Shown here: positions 33,960-42,458 of the stretch, piece by piece
Position numbering within the stretch: position 1 is the first letter of the stretch
Layout of the letters: each line of letters begins with the position of its first letter
Source of the DNA: Candidatus Poribacteria bacterium
Lineage (GTDB): Bacteria; Poribacteria; WGA-4E; WGA-3G
DNA: 51,535 nt
Direction: 5' to 3'
NCBI GenBank assembly: GCA_009841255.1
Contig: VXMD01000006.1
Location: 30,173-81,707 of the forward strand
Made by a program: the position numbers and the translations under genes
Notes under the pieces: generated by a model
What the model saw: only the letters and a program-made list of their open reading frames with translations
The model's database searches: none
Told to the model about the DNA's origin: nothing

Positions 33960-35465
33960 ATGAGTCTTAAATTAATCGCTTATACGCTTGGTAATTTACT
34001 GATTTGTCTCGCCGGAACGATGCTGCTTCCGTTGGGAGTGGCTCTCTATTACCAGACAAGCGCAGGTGAAACCGAGAGTAATTTGACGGCGTTCGTCCTC
34101 TCGATAATACTCACCTTAATCGTGGGTTTAGCACTCCGTTTTAGTATTCGCGCCCGACAGGAAGAACTCGGCATACGCGAAGGCTTCGCAGTTGTCGCTT
34201 TGGGATGGGTAACAGTTGCACTCTTTGGTTCGCTCCCCTACATATTTGCAGGTGTGTTTCGCAGTGAAGGCAGCTCAGCGTGGACAGAGTTTTCCTTCTG
34301 TTATTTTGAAGCCATGGCGGGGTTCTCTACGACAGGTGCCACCGTCCTCACCGAAATTGAACATCTGTCACACGCCGTGCTCTTCTGGCGGAGTCTGTCC
34401 CACTGGCTCGGCGGGATGGGAATCGTCGTCCTTGCCGTTGCAATTCTTCCAATGCTCGGCATTGGCGGTATGCAGCTCTTTCGTGCTGAAGCTCCCGGAC
34501 CGCAGACGGATCGACTCACACCCCGTATCGCCCAAACCGCAAAACTTCTCTGGGGTGTTTATCTCCTGCTCTCTTTTTTAGAAACAGTGCTACTCATGCT
34601 CGGCGGCATGTCGCTTTTTGATGCGCTCTGCCACACCTTTGGCACAATGGCAACCGGTGGATTCTCGACGAAGAACCAGAGTATCGGGCACTACAACAGT
34701 GTTTATGTTGACATGGTAATTAGTTTCTTCATGTTTCTCGCCGGAACCAATTTCGCACTCCATTATCGTGCCCTCCGGGGCGACGTCAAAGCCTATCTCC
34801 AAGACACAGAATTCAAATTCTACTGTATCGTTATCGCAGTGAGCATTACCTTAATTTCATGGAACACTATTAGATTTCAGGTCGATGGGGATATCCCTTA
34901 CGATTCAATGTGGACCTCGCTACGCTACGCCACGTTTCAGGTCACGTCTATCATCACAACCACCGGGTATGGAACTGCCGACTTTGAAGGGTGGCCCGCT
35001 CTCTCCCAATTCATATTAGTGACACTTATGTTCTATGGCGGTTGTGCCGGTTCCACCGGTGGCGGTATGAAGCAGGTTCGATTCCTACTCCTTATCAAAC
35101 AGAGTCGTGCCGAAATTAAACGGCTCCTCTTCCCACATGCTGTGCTTCCGATTCGCGTTAACGATCGAGTCGTCCCCCCCGAAGTCATGACAAATGTCCT
35201 TGGATTCTTTTTCTTTTTCATCGGGATTTTTGCGATTGTAACCTGCATTATGTCAATTTTAGGACTTGACCTTGTGAGTGCCGCAGGGGCGACAATCGCC
35301 ACACTCGGAAACATCGGTCCTGGGCTCGGCAGTGTGGGACCCACCGATAACTACGCCCACATTCACACAGCTGGAAAATTTGTCCTGGTCTTCTGTATGT
35401 TGCTGGGACGCTTAGAACTTTATACCGTGCTTATCCTCTTTTCACCGAACTTCTGGAAACGATAG
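33960..35465 (+). CDS. trkH: TrkH/KtrB-type potassium uptake channel
   Basis: A 501-residue polytopic protein with the four pore loops of the SKT superfamily: AGFSTTGATVLTEIEHLSHA, FGTMATGGFSTKNQSIGHYN, SIITTTGYGTADFEGWPALS and IATLGNIGPGLGSVGPTDN, each with the selectivity-filter glycine. It imports K+ across the inner membrane and pairs with the upstream TrkA. The 23-bp gap to trkA has GATAACCGATAACCATTAAA, a right-arm fragment of leader II ending at the ATG. There is no other ribosome binding site. Confidence 0.95.
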   Translation: MSLKLIAYTLGNLLICLAGTMLLPLGVALYYQTSAGETESNLTAFVLSIILTLIVGLALRFSIRARQEELGIREGFAVVALGWVTVALFGSLPYIFAGVFRSEGSSAWTEFSFCYFEAMAGFSTTGATVLTEIEHLSHAVLFWRSLSHWLGGMGIVVLAVAILPMLGIGGMQLFRAEAPGPQTDRLTPRIAQTAKLLWGVYLLLSFLETVLLMLGGMSLFDALCHTFGTMATGGFSTKNQSIGHYNSVYVDMVISFFMFLAGTNFALHYRALRGDVKAYLQDTEFKFYCIVIAVSITLISWNTIRFQVDGDIPYDSMWTSLRYATFQVTSIITTTGYGTADFEGWPALSQFILVTLMFYGGCAGSTGGGMKQVRFLLLIKQSRAEIKRLLFPHAVLPIRVNDRVVPPEVMTNVLGFFFFFIGIFAIVTCIMSILGLDLVSAAGATIATLGNIGPGLGSVGPTDNYAHIHTAGKFVLVFCMLLGRLELYTVLILFSPNFWKR

Positions 35466-35478
35466 GTATTTTATTCTA

Positions 35479-35580
35479 ATGGTTATCGGTCTTCGGCCAT
35501 CGGTTTAAAGAGAAGTCTGATTTAACCAAAAACCCCTTAACTGACAACCGATAACTGATAACTGACAACTATATAAAAAA
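35479..35580 (+). repeat. Leader II element before pdxH
   Basis: Left arm ATGGTTATCGGTCTTCGGCC and on to 35507; core AAAGAGAAGTC...TTTAACCAAAAACCCCTTA; right arm from 35538 (TAACTGACAACCGATAACTG and on to ACAACTAT at 35572). The arms are imperfect inverted repeats about 30 bp long. The tail ATAAAAAA leads straight into the pdxH ATG, with no Shine-Dalgarno in sight. Confidence 0.7.
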
Positions 35581-36225
35581 ATGGATACCGATAAACTACG
35601 CCGAGAATACAGAGCCTATAGTGGGCATCTACTTGAAGAGAACGCCTCACCCGACCCGTTTGAACAATTTGAAAGGTGGTTCACAGATGCGACTGCCGCC
35701 AAACTCGACCTACCGGATGCGATGACGTTAGCCACAGCAACACCGCAAGGTATTCCCTCTGCTCGAATGGTGGTCCTCAGAGGCTTCGATGCCCGAGGAT
35801 TCTGTTTCTACACCGATTACGGGAGCCAAAAGGGAAAGGAACTTGCTGAGAATCCGAACGCCGCATTGGTATTCTATTGGCGTGAACTCGATCGGCAGGT
35901 CCGCAGCACCGGAATTGTTGAAAAAATGACAACGGAGGAATCAGATGCCTACTTCGCCAGTCGTCCTCTCAGCAGTCAACTCGCCGTGTGGGCAGAACGT
36001 CAGAGCCTTGTAATTAGCGGACGGGAACATCTCACGGAAGGATATCAACAGGTAGAACAGACGTATACACAGGATACCATTCCACGCCCCCCGCAGTGGG
36101 GTGGGTACCGACTCGTGCCGAATCTATTTGAGTTTTGGCAGGGGTGTCCAAACCGCCTGCATGATCGGCTGTGCTACACGCTGCAGTCCGATGGGGCATG
36201 GGAGATGAAACGCTTGTCGCCATAA
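35581..36225 (+). CDS. pdxH: Pyridoxamine 5'-phosphate oxidase
   Basis: A 214-residue protein. RREYRAYSGHLLEENASPDP, PFEQFERWFTDATAAKLDLP, DAMTLATATPQGIPSARMVV and LRGFDARGFCFYTDYGSQKG are the FMN-binding half. The C-terminal PRPPQWGGYRLVPNLFEFWQ and GCPNRLHDR are the PdxH-specific end with the PLP-binding Arg/His. It oxidises PNP/PMP to pyridoxal 5'-phosphate, the cofactor of GcvP. Length is normal. Confidence 0.95.
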   Translation: MDTDKLRREYRAYSGHLLEENASPDPFEQFERWFTDATAAKLDLPDAMTLATATPQGIPSARMVVLRGFDARGFCFYTDYGSQKGKELAENPNAALVFYWRELDRQVRSTGIVEKMTTEESDAYFASRPLSSQLAVWAERQSLVISGREHLTEGYQQVEQTYTQDTIPRPPQWGGYRLVPNLFEFWQGCPNRLHDRLCYTLQSDGAWEMKRLSP

Positions 36226-36281
36226 ATCCAAAGGGAATTTGGAAAGTCACTTGACATTCGGGGTAGGTTTGTGTCACACTT

Positions 36282-36421
36282 TATAGTAAAACTTAGAATT
36301 AAAAATACATTTGAATAATATTGGGAGGCTTCGGTTTCCGTAGGGGGTTTTTGCTTGGGTGTTTCTTCGTAGGTCTCCTCGCCCGCCAAAGAGGGTCTCA
36401 TTAATTTTTGGACTTACTATA
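36282..36421. mobile_element. MITE-like element, copy 2 (140 bp)
   Basis: The left end TATAGTAAAACTTAGAATTA and the right end (read inward) TATAGTAAGTCCAAAAATTA are imperfect inverted repeats sharing TATAGTAA with copy 1 at 24531-24643. The core is unlike copy 1 and contains GGGGGTTTTTGCTTGGGTGT, a motif also present twice near 32237-32275. It has no coding capacity. It lies between pdxH and the DUF1080-like gene. Confidence 0.65.
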
Positions 36422-36464
36422 AAATATTCCGTGAAATAATATTTGAACTTAACGGGGGCACTCG

Positions 36465-37220
36465 ATGAAATCCATAGGTATTGTAGCCGTAGCTTTTCTC
36501 TTGCCTTTTTCTGCCTCGGCAGGAACATTTCTGGAAACCTTTGATGACGGAGATTTGGAAGGATGGCAAGAACTTGTCGTGTTGAATGATGCCCCTGGTT
36601 CTTGGGAGATCATCAATGATGAACTACACGCCGTAAGTCATGAGGGGTTTCTGCGTCTACTCACAATAGGTAATGATACATGGGAAGATTACACCTTTGA
36701 GTTTGAGGTCAAGCCACTGAAAAAACACGGTAGGGGTGGTATAGCAATTGCCGCACGGATTAAAGGAAGTGTGTTATTCTACTGTAGTCTTGCGGACCCA
36801 GTGATCTTAGGTAATAAGGATCCGCTCCTCGGATCATTTTTGAGTTGTATGACGGGCGATTTGCACGATGCAGAATTTACAGTGCTCTACTTTGAATCCC
36901 ATCCACTCTTAAGATTGAACAAGTGGTCGCATCTAAAATTAAGCGTTGAGGGGACAAACTTCATTTTTTCGTTAAATGGCAAGGAAATCGCGGAAACCGG
37001 AGATGATTTTGCGCTGATGCATAACGGCAAAAAAATTAAAACAAAAGCAGGCAAACTGACCAGCTTTCGGACAGGCGGCGTGGGTTTTGGTCTCTGGAAT
37101 TACACGGCACTTTTTGATAACATTACCGTCACCGGCGATAGCATCCCAAACGGTGGTGGATTTGCCGTAACACCTAACGGAAAACTCGCAACAACATGGG
37201 GAACCTTGAAACGGTTTTAG
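36465..37220 (+). CDS. Secreted DUF1080/LamG-like protein with C-terminal LATTWG motif
   Basis: A 251-residue protein. The signal peptide MKSIGIVAVAFLLPFSASAG is followed by FLETFDDGDLEGWQELVVLN. DELHAVSHEGFLRLLTIGND, YTFEFEVKPLKKHGRGGIAI, LNKWSHLKLSVEGTNFIFSL and TGGVGFGLWNYTALFDNITV follow. This is the beta-jelly-roll pattern of DUF1080/3-keto-disaccharide hydrolase and LamG-like carbohydrate-binding modules. The last residues PNGKLATTWGTLKRF form a distinct basic tail after the domain that may be a sorting or anchoring signal. Activity is unknown. GGGGG is about 6 bp before ATG 36465. Confidence 0.65.
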   Translation: MKSIGIVAVAFLLPFSASAGTFLETFDDGDLEGWQELVVLNDAPGSWEIINDELHAVSHEGFLRLLTIGNDTWEDYTFEFEVKPLKKHGRGGIAIAARIKGSVLFYCSLADPVILGNKDPLLGSFLSCMTGDLHDAEFTVLYFESHPLLRLNKWSHLKLSVEGTNFIFSLNGKEIAETGDDFALMHNGKKIKTKAGKLTSFRTGGVGFGLWNYTALFDNITVTGDSIPNGGGFAVTPNGKLATTWGTLKRF

Positions 37221-37528
37221 ACATCAGGAAACCGTGCCAATGCTGGCGCGCGTCCCACGATCTTTCTTAACAGAGAAGTAGATTAGCGCGGATAACGCAG
37301 ATTTTGCGGATTTAGCAGTCGTTTCAGAGGCATTCAATTTTCCAATAATTTCAAACTTTTGCTTGAGGATTCTTCGCTGTAGGAGCGAGCTGTGCTCGCG
37401 ATGTCCTTTCAGAATCAGCCCAAATTCCGAAAACTGAATGGCTCTGGCAGTCGTTTGTATTTTGCTTTTTCTTTTATGAAAAATATGCTAAAATAACTTA
37501 ACCTATTAACCGAAAATGGGGATTTACA
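37221..37528. other. Intergenic region with short repeats
   Basis: No gene. It holds a 9-bp periodic stretch GCGGATAAC GCAGATTTT GCGGATTTA (around 37277-37305) and a REP-like palindrome GCGAGC (37385-37390) / GCTCGC (37394-37399) inside TGTAGGAGCGAGCTGTGCTC. The end is AT-rich, with TAAAAT near 37489 as a possible -10 for the next gene. Confidence 0.45.
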
Positions 37529-38071
37529 ATGCGAAATAGGCGAGCTATACTCATCGGAATTCTGTGTGTTCTTTCTGTTGTCTCTGCTGCGTATGGGCAA
37601 AAACCATCGGATTCGGGCATTATAACGGTTACCAAAGATATAGATGTGTCAAAACTCGCCGAAAATGTGGAAGAATTGAACAGGAATATGAAGACCTTGA
37701 CTGAAACTATTACGAAACTCGAAGAGAGCGTAACTGCCTTGAATACGACTGTGGCGGATATGCAAATAAGAGTCGCAGGAATTGAGCGAGATACAAAAAA
37801 TAACACTCGGTGGCAGTATGTAATCCTTGCAGGGATTTTCGCTCCTATGTTGCTTTCTGCTTACGAAAAGATAAAAAAGAACAAGGACAACAAGACAACT
37901 TCTACTCAAGTTGTTCACCCTAATCAGAGCACGGTTGCTTCTACGAATCCCGCACAGATAAATGAGACCGAAACTGCTCCCACTTCAATAGTGTCGTCAA
38001 AGTTCCCCGAGGGAAAAGAGTTGGAAGAGTACTTAAAGTCCGATTCTCAGGCCGCAAGAGAGAAAATCTAA
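37529..38071 (+). CDS. Secreted/anchored coiled-coil protein with membrane helix
   Basis: A 180-residue protein. The signal peptide is MRNRRAILIGILCVLSVVSA followed by AYGQ. A coiled coil (LAENVEELNRNMKTLTETIT and KLEESVTALNTTVADMQIRV) leads to a membrane helix near WQYVILAGIFAPMLLSAYEK, and then a Lys/Thr/Pro-rich low-complexity tail. The layout matches the small protein at 7545-7856. Function unknown. Its stop overlaps the start of the TPR gene (TAATG), so the two are translated together and may form a complex. Confidence 0.6.
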   Translation: MRNRRAILIGILCVLSVVSAAYGQKPSDSGIITVTKDIDVSKLAENVEELNRNMKTLTETITKLEESVTALNTTVADMQIRVAGIERDTKNNTRWQYVILAGIFAPMLLSAYEKIKKNKDNKTTSTQVVHPNQSTVASTNPAQINETETAPTSIVSSKFPEGKELEEYLKSDSQAAREKI

Positions 38072-38781
38072 TGGAAAGCATTAACAACGCAAATGGCAAT
38101 GTCGAATCAGCCGAGAACTACCTTAATAAAGGTAATGTGCTGCTTGATCAGAAAGATTATGAAGCCGCTATTTTGGCGTATGATAAAGCACTCGACCTAA
38201 ATTCTAACCTTGCTGAGGCCTATTTTAAGCGAGGTTTTGCGAAAAGCGAGATTGGACAATACTTTGAGGCTATTTCGGACTGTGATGCAGTTATCCGTCT
38301 TGATCCAAACCATGCAACAGCCCACTACAACCGGGCGCTCTTGAAATCTAGGTTAGGGCATCCTAAAGCGGCTATTTCGGACTATGACGCGGCTATCCGT
38401 CTAAATCCTGACGATGCCAGTGCATATAACAACCGAGGTAGCGCCAAGAATGATATCGGACAACACTTTGAGGCTATTTCGGACTGTGATGCGGCTATCC
38501 GGCTCAATCCAAACCATGCAAATGCATATAACAATCGGGGTGTCTCGAAATCTAAGTTAGGGCATCCTAAAGTGGCTATCCTTGACTACGATGCGGCTAT
38601 CCGGCTCAATCCAAACCATACAAATGCCCACTACAACCGGGGTATCGCCAAGGAGAAGTTAGGGCTCACAGATGATGCCAAGCGAGATTTTCAGAGTGCA
38701 TTAAATTTGGCAGAAAAGATGGGGGACGAAGAACTGAAGTCCCAAATTATGAAAAAATTAGAGAACTTAGAGACGGGATAA
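38071..38781 (+). CDS. Tetratricopeptide repeat protein
   Basis: A 236-residue protein made of six 34-residue TPR units between about residues 15 and 220, with the typical Ala/Gly-Tyr-Asn-Pro positions (AYNNRGSAKNDIGQHFEAIS; DCDAAIRLNPNHANAYNNRG). Units 2-3 and 4-5 repeat as a 68-residue pair (GQxFEAISDCDA alternating with GHPKxAIxDYDA), suggesting duplication of a two-TPR block. There is no signal peptide. TPRs mediate protein-protein contacts; the partner is probably the overlapping upstream coiled-coil protein. Confidence 0.85.
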   Translation: MESINNANGNVESAENYLNKGNVLLDQKDYEAAILAYDKALDLNSNLAEAYFKRGFAKSEIGQYFEAISDCDAVIRLDPNHATAHYNRALLKSRLGHPKAAISDYDAAIRLNPDDASAYNNRGSAKNDIGQHFEAISDCDAAIRLNPNHANAYNNRGVSKSKLGHPKVAILDYDAAIRLNPNHTNAHYNRGIAKEKLGLTDDAKRDFQSALNLAEKMGDEELKSQIMKKLENLETG

Positions 38782-38808
38782 TCCTTGTAACCGATCTGGT
38801 TCGTAGTC

Positions 38809-38824
38809 GCGCAATTCATTGCGC
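38809..38824. terminator. Hairpin between convergent TPR and restriction enzyme genes
   Basis: GCGCAAT (38809-38815), loop TC, ATTGCGC (38818-38824): a perfect 7-bp stem, but with a 2-base loop and no U-run on either side. It may act as a weak bidirectional terminator. Confidence 0.4.
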
Positions 38825-38833
38825 ATTTCCGGC

Positions 38834-41800
38834 TCAAAGTTCCGGCAAATTCCCAACAATCTCCACCGTTTTTAGACTCACAGTAATAATCCGCTTAATC
38901 AAATCCACAATATACCGCGGCTCGGTTTCACGATTCGGATCGCTTTTAATCCCACTCCGCCTGTCCACTTTGACTCGATATTGATCCACCACCCATTCCA
39001 ACGCAGACCGAGTCCCTAACCTGTAATCATAGACCTCCGCAGGGATACCGTCCAGTGTCAAGAAATCGTTGTATATCAACTGCGTTTTGTCTTTGGAGAA
39101 TTTCATTTTCTCCACGTTCCAATCGACCGGCACGCCGGAAGTTTCATGCTGCCTCAATTGATCATATGTCGGAGCGGATTCATAGGTGACGTGAAGGCCT
39201 GCTAACGCCGCCCCCGCAGTGGCAAAGCTCCGGAAGTCTTCAGTAAAGGGGATATGCGGGAGGTCACGCTTGAGGTTCATCTCGTATTTCTCACGATAGG
39301 TGGGATGATGCAAGAGGGCGTAAGTATAGTGGAAGATATCCCACTTGGTAATGGTATCATCGCCATAGTAGATTCGGAATTCCGTTAACGCCCAATCGGT
39401 GATGTTCTCTTTACAGTTAGTGCCGTCTTCGTCATAGGTGTAAAAGGGAAAGCATTGGGAATCACCTGTGAGGTGGAAATCTGGAATCACATTGATCATT
39501 AACGTGTGGAAAGATGTATTTGTCCTTGGGGAACTGACACAGATCACCCGATTTTCTGCTTCTGTATCAGGCATAGGGAAGATTGAGGGAAACACATATA
39601 CGCACTCGTTCATCATCCTATGAAAGTAGAGATGTGATTTCGTAAACGGTCGGTAAAGAGAGGTCCGAACATTTTCAGTCGAAAACTCTGCCATTGTGCC
39701 TGTTTTCAACTTGGACTTCAGGCTGCGGGTCCATTTGATCTTGGTATCATCGGTATCTATAAAATCATTAACGTTAATATCCCTATTGCTTCGCCGTTCC
39801 CATTGGAATGCTTGTCCGTTGTAATACTCCATCATCTGTGTTAGGTTCTGTGTGAGAGCGTTTTTGTTAAAGTTGTAAACCCATGCATCGCGGGCAGTCA
39901 CTACACCAACACTATAGGTTTTAAAAAGTGCTTTTTCTGCATCCTTTTTCCCCTTTTTCAATGCTTCATTTCCCATCGGGAGGAAAGTGTCAAATTCGCT
40001 GTGAAGTCCTTCGGTGAGCCATGTATAGCGGTTATCCGGTATTACCTGCGACCATTCAACGTTTTGATAATGTCCCTTTGAATTGAGATGGTTATACTTC
40101 TCTCCCTTCCGCCAAAATTCATCAACGCGAGCATAGAAGATTTCGGTGGATTTTGAATCTGTTCTCTCAGCACTTTTCTTGAGAAAGAAATTAATACTCA
40201 CGCCAACCTGAATGCCGAAGACGTTGTGTGTTGTCCCAGATAACTTCGGATTCTTACGGACGTTCCCACCCAAGTCCAGAATATAAATCGCATCGAAATC
40301 CTGTGCAAGATGTTTTCGCATGCCATCAAATGCAATGCCGTCGAGAAAGCCGTTATTTGTCACAAACGCGACAACGCCTTCCTCTCCAATTCTTTTTGAT
40401 GCCCAACTAAAAGCTTTCACGTACGGGTCATATAATTTGCTTTTCAGTTGTGCTGTGGAATCTTGCACGTAGGTTTCCTCAACACGTTTATCCATTGCGG
40501 GATACTTTCGATTTTTGTTATTGTCGTTCTCGTTGGCTTGCTGTGTGTTGTAAGGTGGATTGCCGATGACGACAAACATATCTGCTGCTTTCTGTCGCTC
40601 CACGCGTTCTGTGTTTTCCTGTGTGAAGAGTTCTCTTTGCTGCTGCTCAAGCAACTCGAATGTGTCCGCAAGCGCGATCCCTTCAAACGGCAGATACGTT
40701 CCCATCCGTTGATAGTACTCCTGTTCAATGTTCAGGCTGGCGATGTAGTAAGGCAGGAGCATCACCTCGTTGCAGTGCAACTCGCTGCGGTATTTCTCCT
40801 CCAACGCCGTGCCTTGGATGTCCTGCATGAGACGGACGATAAAATTTCCTGTGCCAACGAACGGATCGATGATGTGAACGCCAGCGTCCGACAACGATCG
40901 ACCGAACTCGGTTTCAAGGATATACGCCACACTTTTCACCATAAAATCGACGATCGGCTGTGGAGTGTAGACGATGCCGTGTGTGTCCGCGACGTCCTCG
41001 GAGAACCCTTGAAAGAATTTTTCATAAAAAGTGTTGAGAAAGTGCTGTTTTTGAGAGAAGTCTTTACAGAGCAGGGCAGCCTGCTCGATAGCGAGGTAGA
41101 AGCGGTCGAGCGGTGCGAGAAACGCGTCGCGACTCACTGCGTGCTTCATAAGGGTATCACTGACATTTTCAATCTCGCGTGCGATGATATTTCGGCGGGC
41201 GAAGTCCGACCGATTGAAAACCGTTCGGAAGATACGTTCGGTGAGAATGTGTTGAATGAGCATCTCCTCAACCGCATCTCGTGAGAGATCTGGGTTAATG
41301 GAGGTCTGGCAAATTTCGTAAAAGTCGGTGAACCCTTTTTTGAACGCGGAATCGGTTTCGTAGCGTTGTTCAATGAGTTCTTTGAGTTTGCCTGCGAGGT
41401 CCGGCACCTGTTCTCTGAAATCGGAGACGGTCGTCTGCCAATTGTCAATCTCGGGTGGAACGTAAGCGAAGAGATATTGAAGAGCGGCAATCAGGTTGGC
41501 GGGTTCGGTGATGTCTATATCAAGCACCTCTGCTGCGTTCTGATACAGGATGGCACGCTGCGGGGTTTGGAAGAGAATATTGTCCAACGGATAGCCTGCA
41601 TCCCGTTTCTCTTGCGTAGCTTTAGCGAGGTTATCCTCTATATCTTTCGCTTCCCAGTAGGCGAGCGGGAGTCCGTATGCGTCGATGATGGCGCCGTCGA
41701 TAACGATGCGATTTCCTTTTGGGGCGCGCATCGGGTATTGGGGGACAAGCGTGGCGTTTATCTGCTTTGCACAGGCGTGCAGCAGGGTTTCAAAAGGAGA

Positions 41801-41905
41801 ACTGACCGCGCTTTCGCGTATGATGTCGTGTTGTGCGTATTGCTGTAGCGTGGCGTAGTAGTCGCGGATTGCTTTGTGATTGGGTTTGAGATTGAGTCTC
41901 GGCAT
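38834..41905 (-). CDS. Type IIG-like (type ISP-related) restriction-modification enzyme
   Basis: A single 1023-residue chain. N-terminal nuclease: GAIIDAYGLPLAYWEAKD holds Asp75...Glu85-x-Lys87 (PD-(D/E)XK). A helical connector follows (about 130-310). The N6-adenine methyltransferase core has IIDPFVGTGNFIVRLM (motif I, 347-355) and VVIGNPPYNTQQ (motif IV NPPY, 449-452). The rest (about 600-1000) is a target recognition and C-terminal part. The order nuclease-helical-MTase-TRD fits type IIG enzymes and the nuclease/methylase end of type ISP (LlaBIII-like), here without a helicase domain. No separate specificity subunit lies nearby. It would cut unmethylated DNA and methylate its own site. A promoter immediately before ATG 41905 suggests a leaderless mRNA. 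It is flanked by housekeeping genes. Confidence 0.85.
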   Translation of the reverse strand: MPRLNLKPNHKAIRDYYATLQQYAQHDIIRESAVSSPFETLLHACAKQINATLVPQYPMRAPKGNRIVIDGAIIDAYGLPLAYWEAKDIEDNLAKATQEKRDAGYPLDNILFQTPQRAILYQNAAEVLDIDITEPANLIAALQYLFAYVPPEIDNWQTTVSDFREQVPDLAGKLKELIEQRYETDSAFKKGFTDFYEICQTSINPDLSRDAVEEMLIQHILTERIFRTVFNRSDFARRNIIAREIENVSDTLMKHAVSRDAFLAPLDRFYLAIEQAALLCKDFSQKQHFLNTFYEKFFQGFSEDVADTHGIVYTPQPIVDFMVKSVAYILETEFGRSLSDAGVHIIDPFVGTGNFIVRLMQDIQGTALEEKYRSELHCNEVMLLPYYIASLNIEQEYYQRMGTYLPFEGIALADTFELLEQQQRELFTQENTERVERQKAADMFVVIGNPPYNTQQANENDNNKNRKYPAMDKRVEETYVQDSTAQLKSKLYDPYVKAFSWASKRIGEEGVVAFVTNNGFLDGIAFDGMRKHLAQDFDAIYILDLGGNVRKNPKLSGTTHNVFGIQVGVSINFFLKKSAERTDSKSTEIFYARVDEFWRKGEKYNHLNSKGHYQNVEWSQVIPDNRYTWLTEGLHSEFDTFLPMGNEALKKGKKDAEKALFKTYSVGVVTARDAWVYNFNKNALTQNLTQMMEYYNGQAFQWERRSNRDINVNDFIDTDDTKIKWTRSLKSKLKTGTMAEFSTENVRTSLYRPFTKSHLYFHRMMNECVYVFPSIFPMPDTEAENRVICVSSPRTNTSFHTLMINVIPDFHLTGDSQCFPFYTYDEDGTNCKENITDWALTEFRIYYGDDTITKWDIFHYTYALLHHPTYREKYEMNLKRDLPHIPFTEDFRSFATAGAALAGLHVTYESAPTYDQLRQHETSGVPVDWNVEKMKFSKDKTQLIYNDFLTLDGIPAEVYDYRLGTRSALEWVVDQYRVKVDRRSGIKSDPNRETEPRYIVDLIKRIITVSLKTVEIVGNLPEL

Positions 41906-41911
41906 GAAACT

Positions 41912-41940
41912 ATGATAACAGATTCAGGGAAATACGTCAA
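41912..41940 (-). promoter_or_regulatory. Promoter of the type IIG-like gene, probably leaderless
   Basis: On the minus strand, TTGACG (41940-41935), 17 bp, TATCAT (41917-41912), then only 6 bases (AGTTTC) to the ATG at 41905. Transcription should begin at the start codon. No ribosome binding site precedes it. Confidence 0.6.
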
Positions 41941-41964
41941 CTTGCATTTTTTTCCAAAAAAAAC

Positions 41965-42005
41965 TTGACAATATTTCCAAAATATGAGAAAATATTAAGC
42001 ATAAT
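41965..42005 (+). promoter_or_regulatory. Possible promoter of the nuo operon
   Basis: TTGACA (41965-41970) stands 19 bp before AAATAT (41990-41995); CATAAT (42000-42005) is too far for this -35. The -10 assignment is uncertain. It is the only promoter-like site upstream of nuoA. Confidence 0.35.
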
Positions 42006-42089
42006 AGAAAATTGTGTTTCTGAGTCTGCATTAACCTTTAACCTTGGCAAAGTTATTAAGATGTGTGAGGGCAAAATAGATTAGAAACA

Positions 42090-42458
42090 ATGTTAATAGA
42101 TTATCTTCCAATCCTACTATTAGGACTCTTCGCAGTCCTCTTTGCGGGTATCAATCTCGCCCTAACCCATATTCTTGGACCTAAACGCCCGACCCGCGTT
42201 AAACTTTCCGTTTACGAATCTGGTGTCCAACCCGTTGGCGATGCAAGGCAACGATTTACGATCCGGTTCGATCTCATCGCGATGCTCTTCATCATCTTCG
42301 ATATTGAGGTGGTGTTCCTCTACCCGTGGGCAGTGGTCTTCAAGAAATTCTCTGAAACGAGTGGTTTATTTATTTTAATTGAAATGCTGGTGTTTATCGG
42401 TATTCTGCTTCTCGGCTATATCTATGCCTGGAAGAAAGGAGGCTTAACATGGGATTAG
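42090..42458 (+). CDS. nuoA: NADH-quinone oxidoreductase subunit A
   Basis: A 122-residue membrane protein with three helices (about 5-27, 65-85, 91-112). [20 protein letters not shown] and [20 protein letters not shown] (about 46-82) are the subunit A hallmarks, including the long loop with the conserved YESG and the acidic DIE. It belongs to the membrane arm of complex I near the quinone site. The stop overlaps nuoB by 10 bp. It is the first gene of the nuo set. Confidence 0.95.
   Translation: MLIDYLPILLLGLFAVLFAGINLALTHILGPKRPTRVKLSVYESGVQPVGDARQRFTIRFDLIAMLFIIFDIEVVFLYPWAVVFKKFSETSGLFILIEMLVFIGILLLGYIYAWKKGGLTWD

Noticed and set aside
37379-37402. GGAGCGAGCTGTGCTCGCGA as a terminator
   Set aside because: Six-base stem with a 3-base loop and no U-run; it looks like a dispersed REP-type palindrome.
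40448-41284. Long plus-strand open frame opposite the restriction enzyme gene
   Set aside because: It is antisense to conserved methyltransferase motifs, has no family features and reflects codon structure of the real gene.
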